A DNA stretch of 64,000 nucleotides from Poecilobothrus nobilitatus. Lineage: Eukaryota > Arthropoda > Insecta > Diptera > Dolichopodidae. Location: assembly GCA_947095535.1 (NCBI GenBank), contig OX352772.1, positions 188,736,075 to 188,800,074 on the forward strand. The letters are read 5' to 3'. Numbering within the stretch: the first letter of the stretch is position 1; every line of letters starts with the position of its first letter. Below the pieces are notes generated by a model that saw nothing but the letters and a program-made list of their open reading frames with translations, made no database searches and had not been told where the DNA came from. Of this stretch, positions 10,793-24,531 are shown piece by piece. The position numbers and the translations under genes are program-made.

Positions 10793-11365
10793 TTTTTAGC
10801 GTACTGACGGACGGACATGGCTTAATCGACTCAGAATTTGATTCTGATCCGATCCATACCTTTGAAGGTATATCCAGCTCGCTTATTTCGAGGTGTTACA
10901 AACGGAGGAGTAATTTTATTATACCCGATACTTACCGTACGGGTATAAAGAGGTTACTTTTAAGGTATGAAATAAGAATGATCACATTGCAATTTTGAAC
11001 TAAATTATTGAATGAACTTAGTTCTTCTTTTTAAAAGACCTTGAATATTTTGTAAATGCTGGTTTGCATTGCCAGCATGATCTGTTTTTGTAAATTCTAT
11101 TCTTTTGTATATGTGAAAAAATAAGTTATAAAAGTATTTTCAATAATAGATATGAGGGCATTAGAAGTTAAGAAGTTAAAATGCAAAGATGTACTAATAA
11201 TCATGTAATAGTAGAATAATAGTGTAAAATTAGAACTAAAATAATTACGAATAAAAATATAATAAAAAGCATTATTAACAATATAAACAATTTAACTTAT
11301 TTATACATAGCATACTTACTTACAAAAGAATATCTAAAAACTTTACATTGGTGTCAGGTGTGGGG
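10793..11365 (+). mobile_element. INE-like end, LTR right half and primer site in the 4,391-bp duplicate
   Basis: 10,793-10,951 is the terminal part of the INE-like repeat (GACGGACGGACATGG, ATACCCG...CGGGTAT). 10,952-11,347 is the right half of the plus-strand Gypsy LTR, ending in AAAACTTTACA. 11,349-11,365 is a copy of the primer binding site. The LTR left half and most of the INE-like repeat are absent because the duplication starts inside the INE-like repeat. Confidence 0.8.
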
Positions 11366-11950
11366 TATGCAATATGAATTCTATACACCGAAACAGTGTT
11401 AATTATTGCAAAAAAAATTAAGAAGTATACATAAATGTAATAAATAGTGAAAAAAAAATATAAAAACTCAAAATATATTATAATAAAAACTGAGAAAAAA
11501 AAAAAAAGGATATAGCAACTTTTCAAATGAAAAGAGACTAAAATTTAGTTATTTAAAATAAGTTTTTTTTTATTTTTTTTTTTATTTTAACTTTTATTTT
11601 TAGTGTTTAAAGATCTTACATTATTACCCTAAAAAGTTTACAAAATAGATATTTCAGCCTTTATATAATATTAACATGTAAAAATATTTAGTATTTTTGT
11701 TTGTTAATTTTTGTTTTTAGATTTTCATTTTATATTATATATTTTTTATTATGATGATTATTAAAATTTATTATTCTTAATTTACAATTATTGATAAAAA
11801 AATATTGAAAAAACCATTATAGTATCTTGTCTTTATTTTAACTTAAAACTTAATCTAATTAACCCTAAAAAAACCTAACCTAACTAACCCTAATATGTAT
11901 ATTATTATACTACGTTCTACCTAACCACCAAAAATTTTTTTTATCTAAAG

Positions 11951-14101
11951 TGTCCTTGTAAGGAATGTGAGAGTCAAATCTCAGGTCTTGGGGGTTTATG
12001 TTATTAGGATTATACTCAATTTTTTTTCATGTAGCCCGTCTATTATAATGAAATAATAGGGGGGCATGATTGTGATCTTGTAAATACGCTTCTTTATCCA
12101 AATAAATAAAATGTTCGGGTGCAATGTAACCCGTTATTAATGTTTTGTTCATGTATTCCTCGTTATGGTAATATATGTGGGATATTAAACTATTCTCAGG
12201 AGTTTTCAATGCTCTGTCAAAATGATTTCTGATCAATTTTATTATAAAATTATCAATTCGTGTCATGTTTGACTCTTTATATATGTATTTATTTAAATAA
12301 AAATGTTTATAATTAGTCTCGTGTTTACGGTATTTATTAATGCATGTTCTTATGCACTTTCTTTCGAATTTGCGAAGTTTTTCCATTGAGCTGGCACTAA
12401 TATTGTACCAGATTGGAGATGCATACGTGATAATTGGTCTTATGAGTGTTTTATAACATATGATCTTGACTTTATGAGTTATTGTTTGATTATAAAATAA
12501 ATTTTTGCAGGCCATGAATGCTTTGCTTGCTTTATCTAATGCATTATTTATGTGGTCGGTATAATTTAGGGTTTGGTGTAAGTGAACTGCTAAATATTTA
12601 ACCATTTTTTTGTTTTTTAGCATTATATTATTGTGTTGTTTGATAAAGTAATACTTCCAATTTTTTCTCATGTTTGTGTTAAGCTTATTTACTGTATTAC
12701 GAAAAAAATTCGTTTCGCATTTGTTGTAATTTATTTCTAATAACCATATTTTACAGTAGTCTGCAACTATATTGAACATTTTTTGTTGAGAACTTTGTAT
12801 ACTTTCTATATTATCATTTGCTGAGTAAACTACAAGGTCTTCTGCGAAAGCAAGAACATAGTTATCACCTTTTATTGAATTAAGTAAATTTAACAGTTCT
12901 ATTATATAAATAGAGAAAAGAATTGGGGAGTTTACTGTCCCTTGTTGCAATTCATTTTCTATTACGTAATTTTTCGTCGCAATAATTTTGTCATTATGTG
13001 CCATGAACGAGTTTTCATATATCATGTTCATTATTAAAATGACTATATGTTCTGGAAACTTATATTTGATAAGCTTATAAATTAGTCCATCAATCCAGAC
13101 GCTGTTAAAGGCTTTCTCAAGATATATGAGATAAGCTCCTATTCCCCAATTTTTATTTAGATACCAGCAAATATCGGAGGTTATTTTTGTAATTCCATGT
13201 ATTGTACCATGTTTATATCGGAAGCCGAATTGATTTTCCGGCATCATATCTTTATCTTTTAGAAACAAGTTTATCTTTTCATTAATTAATATTTCGTATA
13301 TTTTGCTTTTATTTGGACATAAACTTATAGGCCTATAGCTATGGGGATCACCTAGATCTTTTCCTGGTTTTTTAAATAATAATACTTTTTCCATATTTTT
13401 GGAAAATAAGAATGATTTAAGCAATTGTTAAATAAAATAACGTATTTTTTTATCAAAGTTATGCTCAGATTCTTTAGCACTATGTTTGGTATGCCATCTT
13501 CGCCGTAACTAGTGTTGTTTTTCAAGTTTTTAAATTTTTTAATAAGATCTTCAAAGTTAGTGAAGTAAGAATTTTCAGTATATTGATTTGAAGATTTATT
13601 TTCATCACTAAAATTACACAGAGTAATATTTTCTATTTCCTTTTGTTTCGCCCTCTGTTTTAATAATTTAATTTCTTCAATTATTCTGCCATGAAAAGTA
13701 TTATTAGGTGAAATTATTACATTATGGGTTTGTTATATGTAAGTACCTAACGTTTTAAATATTTCAGGTGGATTGTTTAAGATGAATTTATCTGAATTTG
13801 TTGTCTTTAGCTTGAAAATATTTATATTATTTTGTGTTAATAAGTGTTGATCGTTCGAATTAATATTTAATGATTTTATGCTTTCGCAAGATTTACGCTT
13901 AAAAAGCTTGTTAATTTCACCAAACATGTTCGGATTTGATGTTGATATTTTATTTATTCTATTTTGCCAGTTAGAATTGATTTCTATATTAATTTGTTCT
14001 TTTATTAGTTTACTTATATTTTTTAAGAGGCTTTTTAATAAAGTTATTTCGTGGGAGGAAATTATCGTGCGAAGTTTTATTATATGTCAATTTTAAATTT
14101 T
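11951..14101 (-). pseudogene. Jockey-superfamily LINE ORF2, duplicate of the unit A copy
   Basis: Same LINE shifted by 4,391 bp; the main frame is 12,027-13,424 and upstream pieces lie at 13,733-13,927 and 13,930-14,090. The protein differs from the unit A copy at one position I could see (GIGAYLIY against GIGACLIY). It keeps the 465-codon length, the frameshift near 13,396, Tyr in motif A and Glu in motif C. AT-rich sequence at 11,370-11,950 corresponds to the Gypsy leader and LINE 3' flank. Confidence 0.85.
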
Positions 14102-14242
14102 GATTACTTTCAAAAAACAAAACGAAGGAAATATTAATTTTTTTTTTATGCATTTCTCTGTCACATAAATGTGGACAGGGAATTACACAGCCTTTCCTGT
14201 TCAGGCGTGGCTGTAAATGTCGTAAGGGTAAAAAACTCTTAC

Positions 14243-14319
14243 GACGTGTGTGGGATTCGAACCCACACTCCCTCGGTGTTTTTTTATACGCTCTTACCAA
14301 CTAGGCCACCGAGGCCCCT
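14243..14319 (-). mobile_element. tRNA-derived SINE-like block, 4,391-bp duplicate
   Basis: Copy of the block at 9,852-9,928. Box B (14,253-14,263) and box A (14,297-14,308) are unchanged. A single base differs in the loop of the downstream hairpin (AAAAAAC for AAATAAC). Confidence 0.6.
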
Positions 14320-14535
14320 AATTTTTTTTTTTATAAAATAAAAGAATAAGAATATTATATTTTAAAGAAAAGAATATTTCACTTGTAGAAGAGAAGGAAA
14401 GAAAAGGTTCAATTCTTACCAAAACTTTTATGATACCAAAAAATTAAATATTTCTTAAAAGATTTCCAAATTATAAATTTACAAATTATAATTGTAAATG
14501 AAACCTTTAACCTAATCGTAAAAAAAAACCTTTGT

Positions 14536-16340
14536 CCTGAAAACAAATGCTGAAAACAATTTGTAACATTTCTCTGGTGAATCACTGATAATCTTTTCAA
14601 TACTTCGATTACAATTCTATTTGTAGATTTCGCTTGGCCGTTCTCACGAGATACTCCCGCCGGGGATGTTCGATCAAAGTACGTTCGATCCTTTCTTTTT
14701 TGCAAAACTCTGTAAATTCATCGGATGTAAAACATCGACCTCGATCGGAAACTATTTTTTTTGGATTTCCAAAGATTTGTTGTTGTAGCTTCTGAATGGT
14801 TTCTTGTGTTGTCAATGATTTTGTTAGATATAGCCACACATATTTTGAAAATACAACGGTTATTGTTAAAATATATTTGCACATCTTCGTTTTTGGATCC
14901 ATGGGACTAATGTGATCTATACAAGAGGTAATTTATCTTTGTCAATTGTTTGCAGCATTCCTTCTTGTTTTCCAAGTTTCCTATTAGCCAATATACATTT
15001 TATACAGTTGCTGATGCACGATTGTGTTTTTTCATTTAATCTAGTGACAAAGAATTCATTTTCAATTAATTTCGTAGTTTTATCTATTCCAAAATACCCT
15101 TCATCATGTTTTCTTTTCTTATAACAAAATTTTCATGTTGTAAATTTAGTGTTATTAAGTTTTTTATTGTTGAGGTATATTCATGTAGATCTTGTGCCTT
15201 TTTGATTCGTATTAATAATTCATTCTGAATAATATTTATGGCAATATATCTGCTTAGCGTATCTACGTCACACTTTTTTTTCTGGCCGGTGTTCCACTTC
15301 AAAATCATATTCCTGTATAAACATTATCCACCTCTGTACACACATAGGTAACTCCTTTTTATTTATGGTTTCCTGAAAAGCAATACAATCTGTTACAATT
15401 TTAAATTTTGTGCCAAGTACATAAATTTTGAATTTCTGTAACGCTCTATATATTGCGAGGGTTTCTAACACGTAACTATGAAATTTTTCCTCTGCCGCCT
15501 TGTTCTTTTTACTGTAGTAATGAACTGGATGCATTAAGCCATCTTAACTTTTCTGCATTAGTATTGCCGCCGCGCCAATTTTGCAAGCATCAGTACGGAT
15601 TTCTACTTTGTTATTCTGATTAAATAATAGTAAAACGGAGGTATTTGCTAGAGCTTCTTTAAGTGCCAAAAAAGTCTGTTTTTCCGTTGATGAAAATATG
15701 AATCTTACATCTTGTTTCAATAAGTCTTTAAGTGGTTTGGCCACGATGGAATTCAACACTTTGCTTTAAAAACTTACACTTCTTCCAATTAAAATTTAAT
15801 CCATTATCTGCTGCAATATGAATATGATATTAAGTTTTTCAATATTTTCTTCTTCTGTTTTTGCATGTATGATTATGTTATCCATATAAATATCTAAAAT
15901 GTTATTATTAATTAGTGGTTTAAAAATTAAATTAATATATCTTAAGAACACGGATGGTGCATTTGTTAATCCAAAAGGTATGAAGTTTAATTCAAACTGT
16001 CCATCATTTGTAGTGAACGCCGTAAATCTTTTACTTTTTTCCTCAATTGGTACATGAAAATAACAATTCTTTAGGTCCAACGTTGAAAATATTTTAGCTT
16101 CTTGCAAACTATCTAGATAATATCCTCGATAGCTTGCACTGGAAAATGCTCCTTAATAATCTTCTTGTTGAGGTTTCGGTAATCTATGCATATTCTTGAT
16201 GATCCGTCTTTTATTTTACAATCACCACTTGACTGACAACAGGAGATGTAGAATTATTACTCCCAATTTTTCCCATTCTTGAACTTGGTTTGTTACTGCA
16301 TTTCTCTCATTTATTGGTTGAGTCCAACTAAATTAATTTT
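14536..16340 (-). pseudogene. pol: Ty3/Gypsy pol remnant, unit B
   Basis: The longest continuous copy of the minus-strand Gypsy pol, reaching from RT into integrase. RT palm is at 15,796-16,107, with YMDN where unit A has YMDD. RT thumb/RNase H start is at 15,544-15,759 (TDACKIGA). RNase H is at 15,268-15,534, in frame from MHPVHYYSKKNKAAEEKF. The DVDTLSR spacer follows at 15,084-15,308 and integrase at 14,536-15,131. It has the deletion near 15,755 shared with unit A, frameshifts between most domains and Lys for the last integrase catalytic residue. Because YMDN is private to this copy, the RT was still catalytically intact when the units separated. Confidence 0.85.
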
Positions 16341-16374
16341 GTTCTGTGACATATTTATATTTTCCAATTGTTTT

Positions 16375-16859
16375 AACACTTTTTGCATTTTTGTACGTTT
16401 TAATTTATCATTTATGTCGGCTTGGCAAAACGATGTTTCAAATTCTGCTTTTAATAATTGTTTTAAATGACCAAATGTTTTACAAACTGTTGTTCTTATG
16501 AAACTTCTTGCAGGACTAGTTAGTTTTTTTTTCCAATACTAGTTTTCCAAGATCGTTTAAATTTGTTGGTTTGATTATTGACTCGAAATCTTCCAACAAT
16601 AAATTAATTTTATGGTCATTTAATGAAAATTCTTCTATTAAGAATTCAATATCTTTTAAGGAGGGTTTTTCATCTTCGGCCATTTTTACGTTTCCTTCTT
16701 CACTATCTATTACTATCTTCTCATTGGCAGTTGCATTTGTAATGCGGCAGCTAGTTTTTTTTGTAGTAAACTTTTCCTTCCCACGTTTTCGAGTTTTAAT
16801 TTTTTAAGTTGTTTTTTCAACTCCCGTACTTTTAACTGTAGTATTGTAACCGCATTCAT
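16375..16859 (-). pseudogene. gag: Gypsy gag with SAP-like N-terminus, unit B
   Basis: 16,713-16,859 is a 48-codon frame starting MNAVTILQLKVRELKKQL with the SAP-like LKKLKLENVGRKSLL. A one-base frame change near 16,730 would join it to the frame NEKIVIDSEEGNVKMAEDEKP that runs into gag. The gag body (16,375-16,690) is broken by small indels. The 120 bases beyond it (16,860-16,977) hold only short AT-rich repeats of AACCTATA type before the BEL remnant begins. Confidence 0.6.
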
Positions 16860-16977
16860 AGAGTGAAATTACAAAATGATTCCTTAACTTATTTGTTGAG
16901 CGTCCAAACCTATTCAAGATAATCTATACATAAAATAACCTATATATATAACATAACCCCAAACCTATACAAGATAA

Positions 16978-18935
16978 CCTATAGCTTGCTAACATCCATT
17001 TACACGGTGGCAAGTTATCAGTTATTTTATCAATTTCAATATTTTTGTCTCCAATAAAATTTGTCCCATTCTCCGAATATAGTTCGCGGCAAAGGCTTCT
17101 TCTGCCAATAAATCTTTCCAAGGCTGCCATAAACACTTAAGAACTTAGTTCTGATACTACTTCTAAATGAATAGCTCTTTTTTCAAGGCATATACATATT
17201 GTTAAGTATGCGTTAATAATTTTTGATTTTTTCATGTTGCTACGGGACCAGTGGAAGTGCTCAAAGGATCATGACATTTGTGTTCTTGCAGGTGGTAAAC
17301 TTCCCATTAGTTGTTGACTAGATTTTATTTTTTGACGAAAACAACTTACACATTTATGTATGTGATTTGGTAGAATAGCAGGATGTTTCTCCTCCCAAGT
17401 TATATTCGAAATTTCTAGTCTACCACCAACTCTCAGAATTCCATTTTTGTCCAAAAAAGGTGCTAAATTCGGTGTATTTTTTTTCTAAACTCTGCATTTG
17501 CTGCCTTTTTAATGCAAAAGCGAAGAGCATTTTCATTTTCCTCCCGGGTAAAAAAAAGTGCATACAACTATAGGTGAAATATATTTATAAATTTAAAACA
17601 GTAAACTATTGTACGAATTAATTTGGCGAGTGAAGAACATTTGTCTATTAATTCGATTATGACTGTTTGTTCGACTGTTGTGCTCAAACATACATTCTTC
17701 TTATATTCTAAATTTTCATGTTTAATATCTGGACTGTCTGTGTCTGTATATCTGCAGAATATTCCTTAGACCTTTTCAACCATTCAGGTCCATTCCACCA
17801 AATATTTTTCTTGACTAGTTCACTAGGGTGTTTATACCTCGAGATGAAACATCTGCTGGCTTCGAGTCTTCAGGAACGTGACTCCATACTTCTGAATTAC
17901 AAACATTTTGGATCTCTGCGATTCTGTTAGCGACGTAAGTCTTGTAATTTCGTGGATGACCACGTAGACAAGATATGAGAATTGATGAATAGGTAAAGGC
18001 ATAGAATTTAACGTGATATAATTTCATTCAATTACAATCATGAATAATTTACTTAAAAGTAAAGCACGACATAATTCGATTCTTTGTCTGTTAAGTTAAA
18101 AGTTTTACCTGTATCTCTTTATCACTATTTTTTATTCAAACATATAAACTGCGGCATATACATGTATGGACCCATCACGAAAACCATGAATTTCAGCAAC
18201 ATTATTTGTTGTACCGATCTATCTTGTAATTTTAATTTGTTCTAGGAGTTTTAGTTCAGGCACTATTGCTTTCACATGTTCTGTAGTTGTAATGAAATTT
18301 CTTGATCCCAATCGGTACCTTGGAGTCACAATATTTTTAATTTTATGATAAAAGGTGATAAAAAACCCAATAGGTCAAATATTTTTGCGATGTTATTTCT
18401 CTGTCTTCCACTGGAATTTCTTACAGAAGTTCTTCTTGATTATCTGCCCATTTTCTTAGGTTAAAACCCCCACATTTTAATAATTTAATTAACTTCTTTT
18501 GTCAATTTATGCGTTATTCAATTGTATTGGAACCCGTAAGCAGGTCGTTTACATAAAAGGCAGACTTTAAAATTTGGGCGCCTAGTGGAAAACAATTATT
18601 TTCATCTTGAACTAATTGGTGCATATTTCTTATTGCTAAAAAAGGTGCTGACATGGTACCGAATGCAACCGTGTTTAACTTATAATCACGAATTGGCTGA
18701 TCTGGCGAATTTCGCAATAATATTCTTTGATATTCATAATCATTTCCATCAATCCATATTTGACGATGCATCTCTTCGATGTCCCCCGTAAAGACATTTT
18801 CTATTTACACTACCTTAGAATTAACTTAGGTTGTCTTGAATTTTTCGGTTTTTTTAAATTCAAGTATTCGTTTATACATTTTGAATATTCATCATGTCTG
18901 ACACATTGATTTTCCAAATTGATTCTCTAAGATCT
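16978..18935 (-). pseudogene. pol: BEL/Pao pol remnant, unit B
   Basis: Same BEL element with unit-specific losses. The integrase core at 16,924-17,136 is open here and shows FMAALERFIGRR and YSENGTNFIGDK, again with Glu for the second catalytic Asp. The zinc region is at 17,269-17,454 and the RNase H C-part at 17,815-18,027. The HGFRDGS part near 18,130-18,330 carries a Trp-to-stop change. The RT palm is at 18,514-18,771 with FYVNDLLTG. The RT entry domain (VVFDSEDG) has been deleted near 18,848. Confidence 0.85.
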
Positions 18936-19422
18936 TGAATCTTGTGAGAGCTTAGAAATCATATCACTGAAATTGGAAAATACGTTACATATACCTTATT
19001 TACGATATACTTGTGTATATACTAGGTATTTACAAAAACAAAATAAAACAAAAAATAGCACAATATGCATAGTTTAATGCAGTTGCTTTTTATATTTAAA
19101 TGTAGTTAGTATAATTTCAACCTTTGTGGCAAAACAAATTTATTATACTATAATTTATTATTATAATGTAATATGAGTATTATTGTTAATTTATTTCAAT
19201 TCGAAATGGTTCCTGGATTTAGAAGGAATAGTAATTTATTATACATTTCTTCAAAAAATGAAATATATAAATTCAAATGCAAAAAAAATTTAAATACATA
19301 CATATACATGTGTATTATGTGTGGTATAGTAAGAATTGTCACGTAAATATGGTTGTTGAATCAAATAACAACAAGTAACAACTTTTATAGAAAAACTAAG
19401 GATAACTTAATTCATAACCACG

Positions 19423-21634
19423 TGTAATATGCCACTCTAATTTATTGTTATTTTACTTTTAATAAGTAATAAGTATAAGTAGGTTAAAGTATAATGTAAC
19501 ATATGGTTTACATATGTTATTTTTGTTTTGTTATTTTTAAAAATTAAAAACAATAACAAGGTCATTTTTAAATGTGTGAAAGTAGAACTAATTGCAAGGA
19601 AAACGAGAAAGAATACAGTTGCCTTTGTCGTTGTTGCCTTAGATACCCGATAAGAATACAGTTGCCTTAGATACCCGTACGAACCGTTAGTATGTTCACA
19701 GCCTGTCACTCTGCTTACAATATTATTTTTTTAATATTTTGGTATTTTAAAATAATTTGGGTGAATTTTATAATTTCTAGAACTATATGTTGTACATATA
19801 TTTAAACTATATGTTTATACATTCTTCAAAAGCAGATTCTAACCTTCCACATAATGATTATCAATCCAAAACTTTTTCTAATATTCTATAGTACCATTTA
19901 ATACTAAGCGGTAAATGTATTGTAAATTACAAAATAGTAAATATAATTTTACATATTATATTATATTAATGCGCACATAGTATATTTATATTGCTATAAG
20001 TATATCGCCATACATTGCAATATTTCTTTAAAAATATTTCCATTCATAGAATAATTTCTTATAAGTACAATAAAATACATATATGTATGTATGTAAATAC
20101 GGCGCTATATAATATATGTACATCTATACTCTTATCATTCATTCATCAGTGACATATACGATATGTAAATAACATGATATTATATAAGTATGTATGTATA
20201 TGTATATCAATATCATATAAATAAAAATTCTTCAAGCAACCGTTAGTTGTTTATTTATTTACATTTTTTTGTACTACGCATTCTATCCTCAACAATTTCA
20301 AATTATCGAGTAAAACAAAATGCAAAAAATTCGTTAAAGAAATTTGTTAGAAAATTTGAAATCAAATAACACTTTCGTCAATTATAAAGTAACCCTATAT
20401 TATTAAAAAAAGTTGTTAACAGAAATAAGAGTTTAATTTTTAAGCTTTAATTTTTATGTATTACTTCAAAAAAAATTTGACAGTTTAAAAATAGGAAATT
20501 TTTAGTTTCTGACCCCTTACAGCTCCTAAAGGGGGGGAAAAATTTCTGAAATGACTCATACTTATTTTCAAAGATCTAACTTCTGTCAAAATTTCTATTT
20601 TAAACTTTTTAGAAAATAGAAACGTTAAAGGATTTTGCAATAATTCAGTTTCGCATAACGGTAAATTAAGACACCGTATAGCACAAGTATATATTTATTA
20701 TATATATGTTTGTAAAGCTCATAATAGCACCTATCGTTTGGAATTTTCAGGTTGAAGATATACCTTATAGAGCTTGTGTTATAACAATTTAAATATAGAG
20801 ATTTTTCGAACTTTGGGGGGCTGTAGCTCCTTAACGGGTGGGGCTACAGAAAAATTAATATTAGTATAAAATTAATATTTTTATGATATCTATCAGCAGT
20901 TAAAATTTCATGGCTCTATTTCAAAAAAATTGTGGAGATATAAAAGTTAGTTGTTCGGGAGCTACTCGAAGTTTTGGTCGGAACTCAACCAAAAAAAATA
21001 GGGAACCTACAAATTGTTCCCAGAATATTTTGTGTAAATTTCAAGATTCTAGCTTTCTTATTTTTTAGCGTACTGACGGACGGACATGGCTTAATCGACT
21101 CAGAATTTGATTCTGATCCGATCCATACCTTTGAAGGTATATCCAGCTCGCTTATTTCGAGGTGTTACAAACGGAGGAGTAATTTTATTATACCCGATAC
21201 TTATCGTACGGGTATAAAGAGGTTACTTTTAAGGTATGAAATAAGAATGATCACATTGCAATTTTGAACTAAATTATTGAATGAACTTAGTTCTTCTTTT
21301 TAAAAGACCTTGAATATTTTGTAAATGCTGGTTTGCATTGCCAGCATGATCTGTTTTTGTAAATTCTATTCTTTTGTATATGTGAAAAAATAAGTTATAA
21401 AAGTATTTTCAATAATAGATATGAGGGCATTAGAAGTTAAGAAGTTAAAATGCAAAGATATACTAATAATCATGTAATAGTAGAATAATAGTGTAAAATT
21501 AGAACTAAAATAATTACGAATAAAAATATAATAAAAAGCATTATTAACAATATAAACAATTTAACTTATTCATACATAGCATACTTACTTACAAAAGAAT
21601 ATCTAAAAACTTTACATTGGTGTCAGGTGTGGGG
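19423..21634 (+). mobile_element. 5' LTR of plus-strand Gypsy, unit B, with INE-like insertion and primer site
   Basis: LTR halves are 19,423-19,603 and 21,221-21,616; the primer binding site is 21,618-21,634. The preceding four bases are CACG. The INE-like repeat lies at 19,604-21,220 and lacks a short ACAGGTGTTCAAGTTACAGG stretch near 20,481 that unit A and unit C keep. 18,936-19,422 upstream is AT-rich spacer without recognisable genes. Confidence 0.78.
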
Positions 21635-22169
21635 TATGCAATATGAATTCTATACACCGAAACAGTGTTAATTATTGCAAAAAAAATTAAGAAGTATACA
21701 TAAATGTAATAAATAGTGAAAAAAAAATATAAAATAATAAAATATATTATAATAAAAACTAAAAAAAAAATAAAAAAAAAGGATATAGCAACTTTTCAAA
21801 TGAAAAGAGACTTATTTATTGTTTAAAGATCTTACATTATTACCCTAAAAAGTTTACAAAATAGATATTTCAGCATTTATATAATATTAACATGTAAAAA
21901 TATTTAGTATTTTTGTTTGTTAATTTTTGTTTTTAGATTTTCATTTTATATTATATATTTTTTATTATGATGATTATTAAAATATATTATTCTTAATTTA
22001 CAATTATTGATAAAAAAATATTGAAAAAACCATTATAGTATCTTGTCTTTATTTTAACTTAAAACTTAATCTAATTAACCCTAAAAAAACCTAACCTAAC
22101 TAACCCTAATATGTATATTATTATACTACGTTCTACCTAACCACCAAAAAATTTTTTTATCTAAAGTAT

Positions 22170-24320
22170 CCTTGTAAGCAATGTGAGAGTCAAATCTCAG
22201 GTCTTGGGGGTTTATGTTATTAGGATTATACTCAATTTTTTTTCATGTAGCCCGTCTATTATAATGAAATAATAGGGGGACATGATTGTGATCTTGTAAA
22301 TACCCTTCTTTATCCAAATAAATAAAATGTTCGGGTGCAATGTAACCCGTTATTAATGTTTTGTTTATGTACTCCTCGTTATGGTAATATATGTGGGATA
22401 TTAAACTATTCTCAGGAGTTTTCAATGCTCTGTCAAAATGATTTCTGATCAATTTTATTATAAAATTATCAATTCGTGTCATGTTTGACTCTTTATATAT
22501 GTATTTATTTAAATAAAAATGTTTATAATTAGTCTCGTGTTTACGGTATTTATTAATGCATGTTCTTATGCACTTTCTTTCGAATTTGCGAAGTTTTTCC
22601 ATTGAGCTGGCACTAATATTGTACCAGGTTGGAGATGCATACGTGATAATTGGTCTTATGAGTGTTTTATAACATATGATCTTGACTTTATGAGTTATTG
22701 TTTGATTATAAAATAAATTTTTGCAGGCCATGAATGCTTTGCTTGCTTTATCTAATGCATTATTTATGTGTTCGGTATAATTTAGGGTTTGGTGTAAGTG
22801 AACTGCTAAATATTTAACCATTTTTTTGTTTTTTAGCATTATATTATTGTGTTGTTTGATAAAGTAATACTTCCAATTTTTTCTCATGTTTGTGTTAAGC
22901 TTATTTACTGTATTACGAAAAAAATTCGTTTCGCATTTGTTGTAATTTATTTTTAATAACCATATTTTACAGTAGTCTGCAACTATATTGAACATTTTTT
23001 GTTGAGAACTTTGTATACTTTCTATATTATCATTTGCTGAGTAAACTACAAGGTCTTCTGCGAAAGCAAGAACATAGTTATCACCTTTTATTGAATTAAG
23101 TAAATTTAACAGTTCTATTATATAAATAGAGAAAAGAATTGGGGAGTTTACTGTCCCTTGTTGCAATCCATTTTCTATTACGTAATTTTTCGTCGCAATA
23201 ATTTTGTCATTATGTGCCATGAACGAGTTTTCATATATCATGTTCATTATTAAAATGACTATATGTTCTGGAAACTTATATTTGATAAGCTTATAAATTA
23301 GTCCATCAATCCAGACGCTGTTAAAGGCTTTCTCAAGATATATGAGACAAGCTCCTATTCCCCAATTTTTATTTAGATACCAGCAAATATCGGAGGTTAT
23401 TTTTGTAATTCCATGTATTGTACCATTTTTATATCGGAAGCCGAATTGATTTTCCGGCATCATATCTTTATCTTTTAGAAACAAGTTTATCTTTTCATTA
23501 ATTAATATTTCGTATATTTTGCTTTTATTTGGACATAAACTTATAGGCCTATAGCTATGGGGATCACCTAGATCTTTTCCTGGTTTTTTAAATAATAATA
23601 CTTTTTCCAGGTTTTTGGAAAATAAGAATGATTTAAGCAATTGTTAAATAAAATAACGTATTTTTTTATCAAAGTTATGCTCAGATTCTTTAGCACTATG
23701 TTTGGTATGCCATCTTCGCCGTAACTAGTTTTGTTTTTCAAGTTTTTAAATTTTTTAATAAGATCTTCAAAGTTAGTGAAGTAAGAATTTTCAGTATATT
23801 GATTTGAAGATTTATTTTCATCACTAAAATTACACAGAGTAATATTTTCTATTTCCTTTTGTTTCGCCCTCTGTTTTAATAATTTAATTTCTTCAATTAT
23901 TCTGCCATGAAAAGTATTATTAGGTGAAATTATTACATTATGGGTTTGTTATATGTAAGTACCTAACGTTTTAAATATTTCAGGTGGATTGTTTAAGATG
24001 AATTTATCTGAATTTGTTGTCTTTAGCTTGAAAATATTTATATTATTTTGTGTTAATAAGTGTTGATCGTTCGAATTAATATTTAATGATTTTATGCTTT
24101 CCCAAGATTTACGCTTAAAAAGCTTGTTAATTTCACCAAACATGTTCGGATTTGATGTTGATATTTTTTTATTCTATTTTGCCAGTTAGAATTGATTTCT
24201 ATATTAATTTGTTCTTTTATTAGTTTACTTATATTTTTCAAAAGGCTTTTTAATAAAGTTATTTCGTGGGAGGAAATTATCGTGCGAAGTTTTATTATAT
24301 GTCAATTTTAAATTTTGATT
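22170..24320 (-). pseudogene. Jockey-superfamily LINE ORF2, unit B
   Basis: Main frame 22,243-23,640, 465 codons, open throughout; upstream piece 23,949-24,143. It differs from the unit A copy by a handful of residues (for example GLQQGTVNSP for ELQQGTVNSP, and NLEKV for NMEKV). Motif A is still IYLEKAFN and motif C still FAED, so the frame is open but the enzyme is predicted dead. The flank at 21,640-22,170 is the AT-rich leader, shortened by about 50 bases relative to unit A near 21,815. Confidence 0.85.
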
Positions 24321-24454
24321 ACTTTCAAAAAACAAAACGAAGAAAAAACTAATTTTTTTTTATGCATTTCTCTATCACATAAATGTGGACAGGGAAATGT
24401 GGACTTTCCTGTTCAGGCGTGGCTGTAAATGTCGTAAGGGTAAATAACTCTTAC

Positions 24455-24531
24455 GACGTGTGTGGGATTCGAACCCACACTCCCTCGGTGTTTTTTTATA
24501 CGCTCTTACCAACTAGGCCACCGAGGCCCCT
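24455..24531 (-). mobile_element. tRNA-derived SINE-like block, unit B
   Basis: Box B at 24,465-24,475 and box A at 24,509-24,520 are both perfect. The T-stem and the CCTCGGTG/CACCGAGG pairing are kept. The sequence just outside (24,345-24,400) differs more from the other copies than the tRNA-like core does. Confidence 0.6.

Larger units (their letters stand above)
10793..15183. repeat. 4,391-bp direct tandem duplication of 6,402-10,792
   Basis: Every feature from 6,406 to 10,790 recurs exactly 4,391 bp downstream: INE-like end, LTR right half, primer site, LINE, tRNA-like block and Gypsy integrase. While reading I noticed only about half a dozen base differences. At the junction near 10,792 Gypsy spacer sequence (GAGGTATATTCAT) runs straight into the INE-like repeat (TTTTTAGCGTACTG), with only AT or ATT shared between the donor ends. 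The duplicated segment spans the A/B unit boundary, so it arose after the larger tandem array. Confidence 0.88.

Noticed and set aside
19437..19709. 90-codon minus-strand frame, repeated at 29,677
   Set aside because: It is antisense to the Gypsy LTR and the INE-like end, with no family features.
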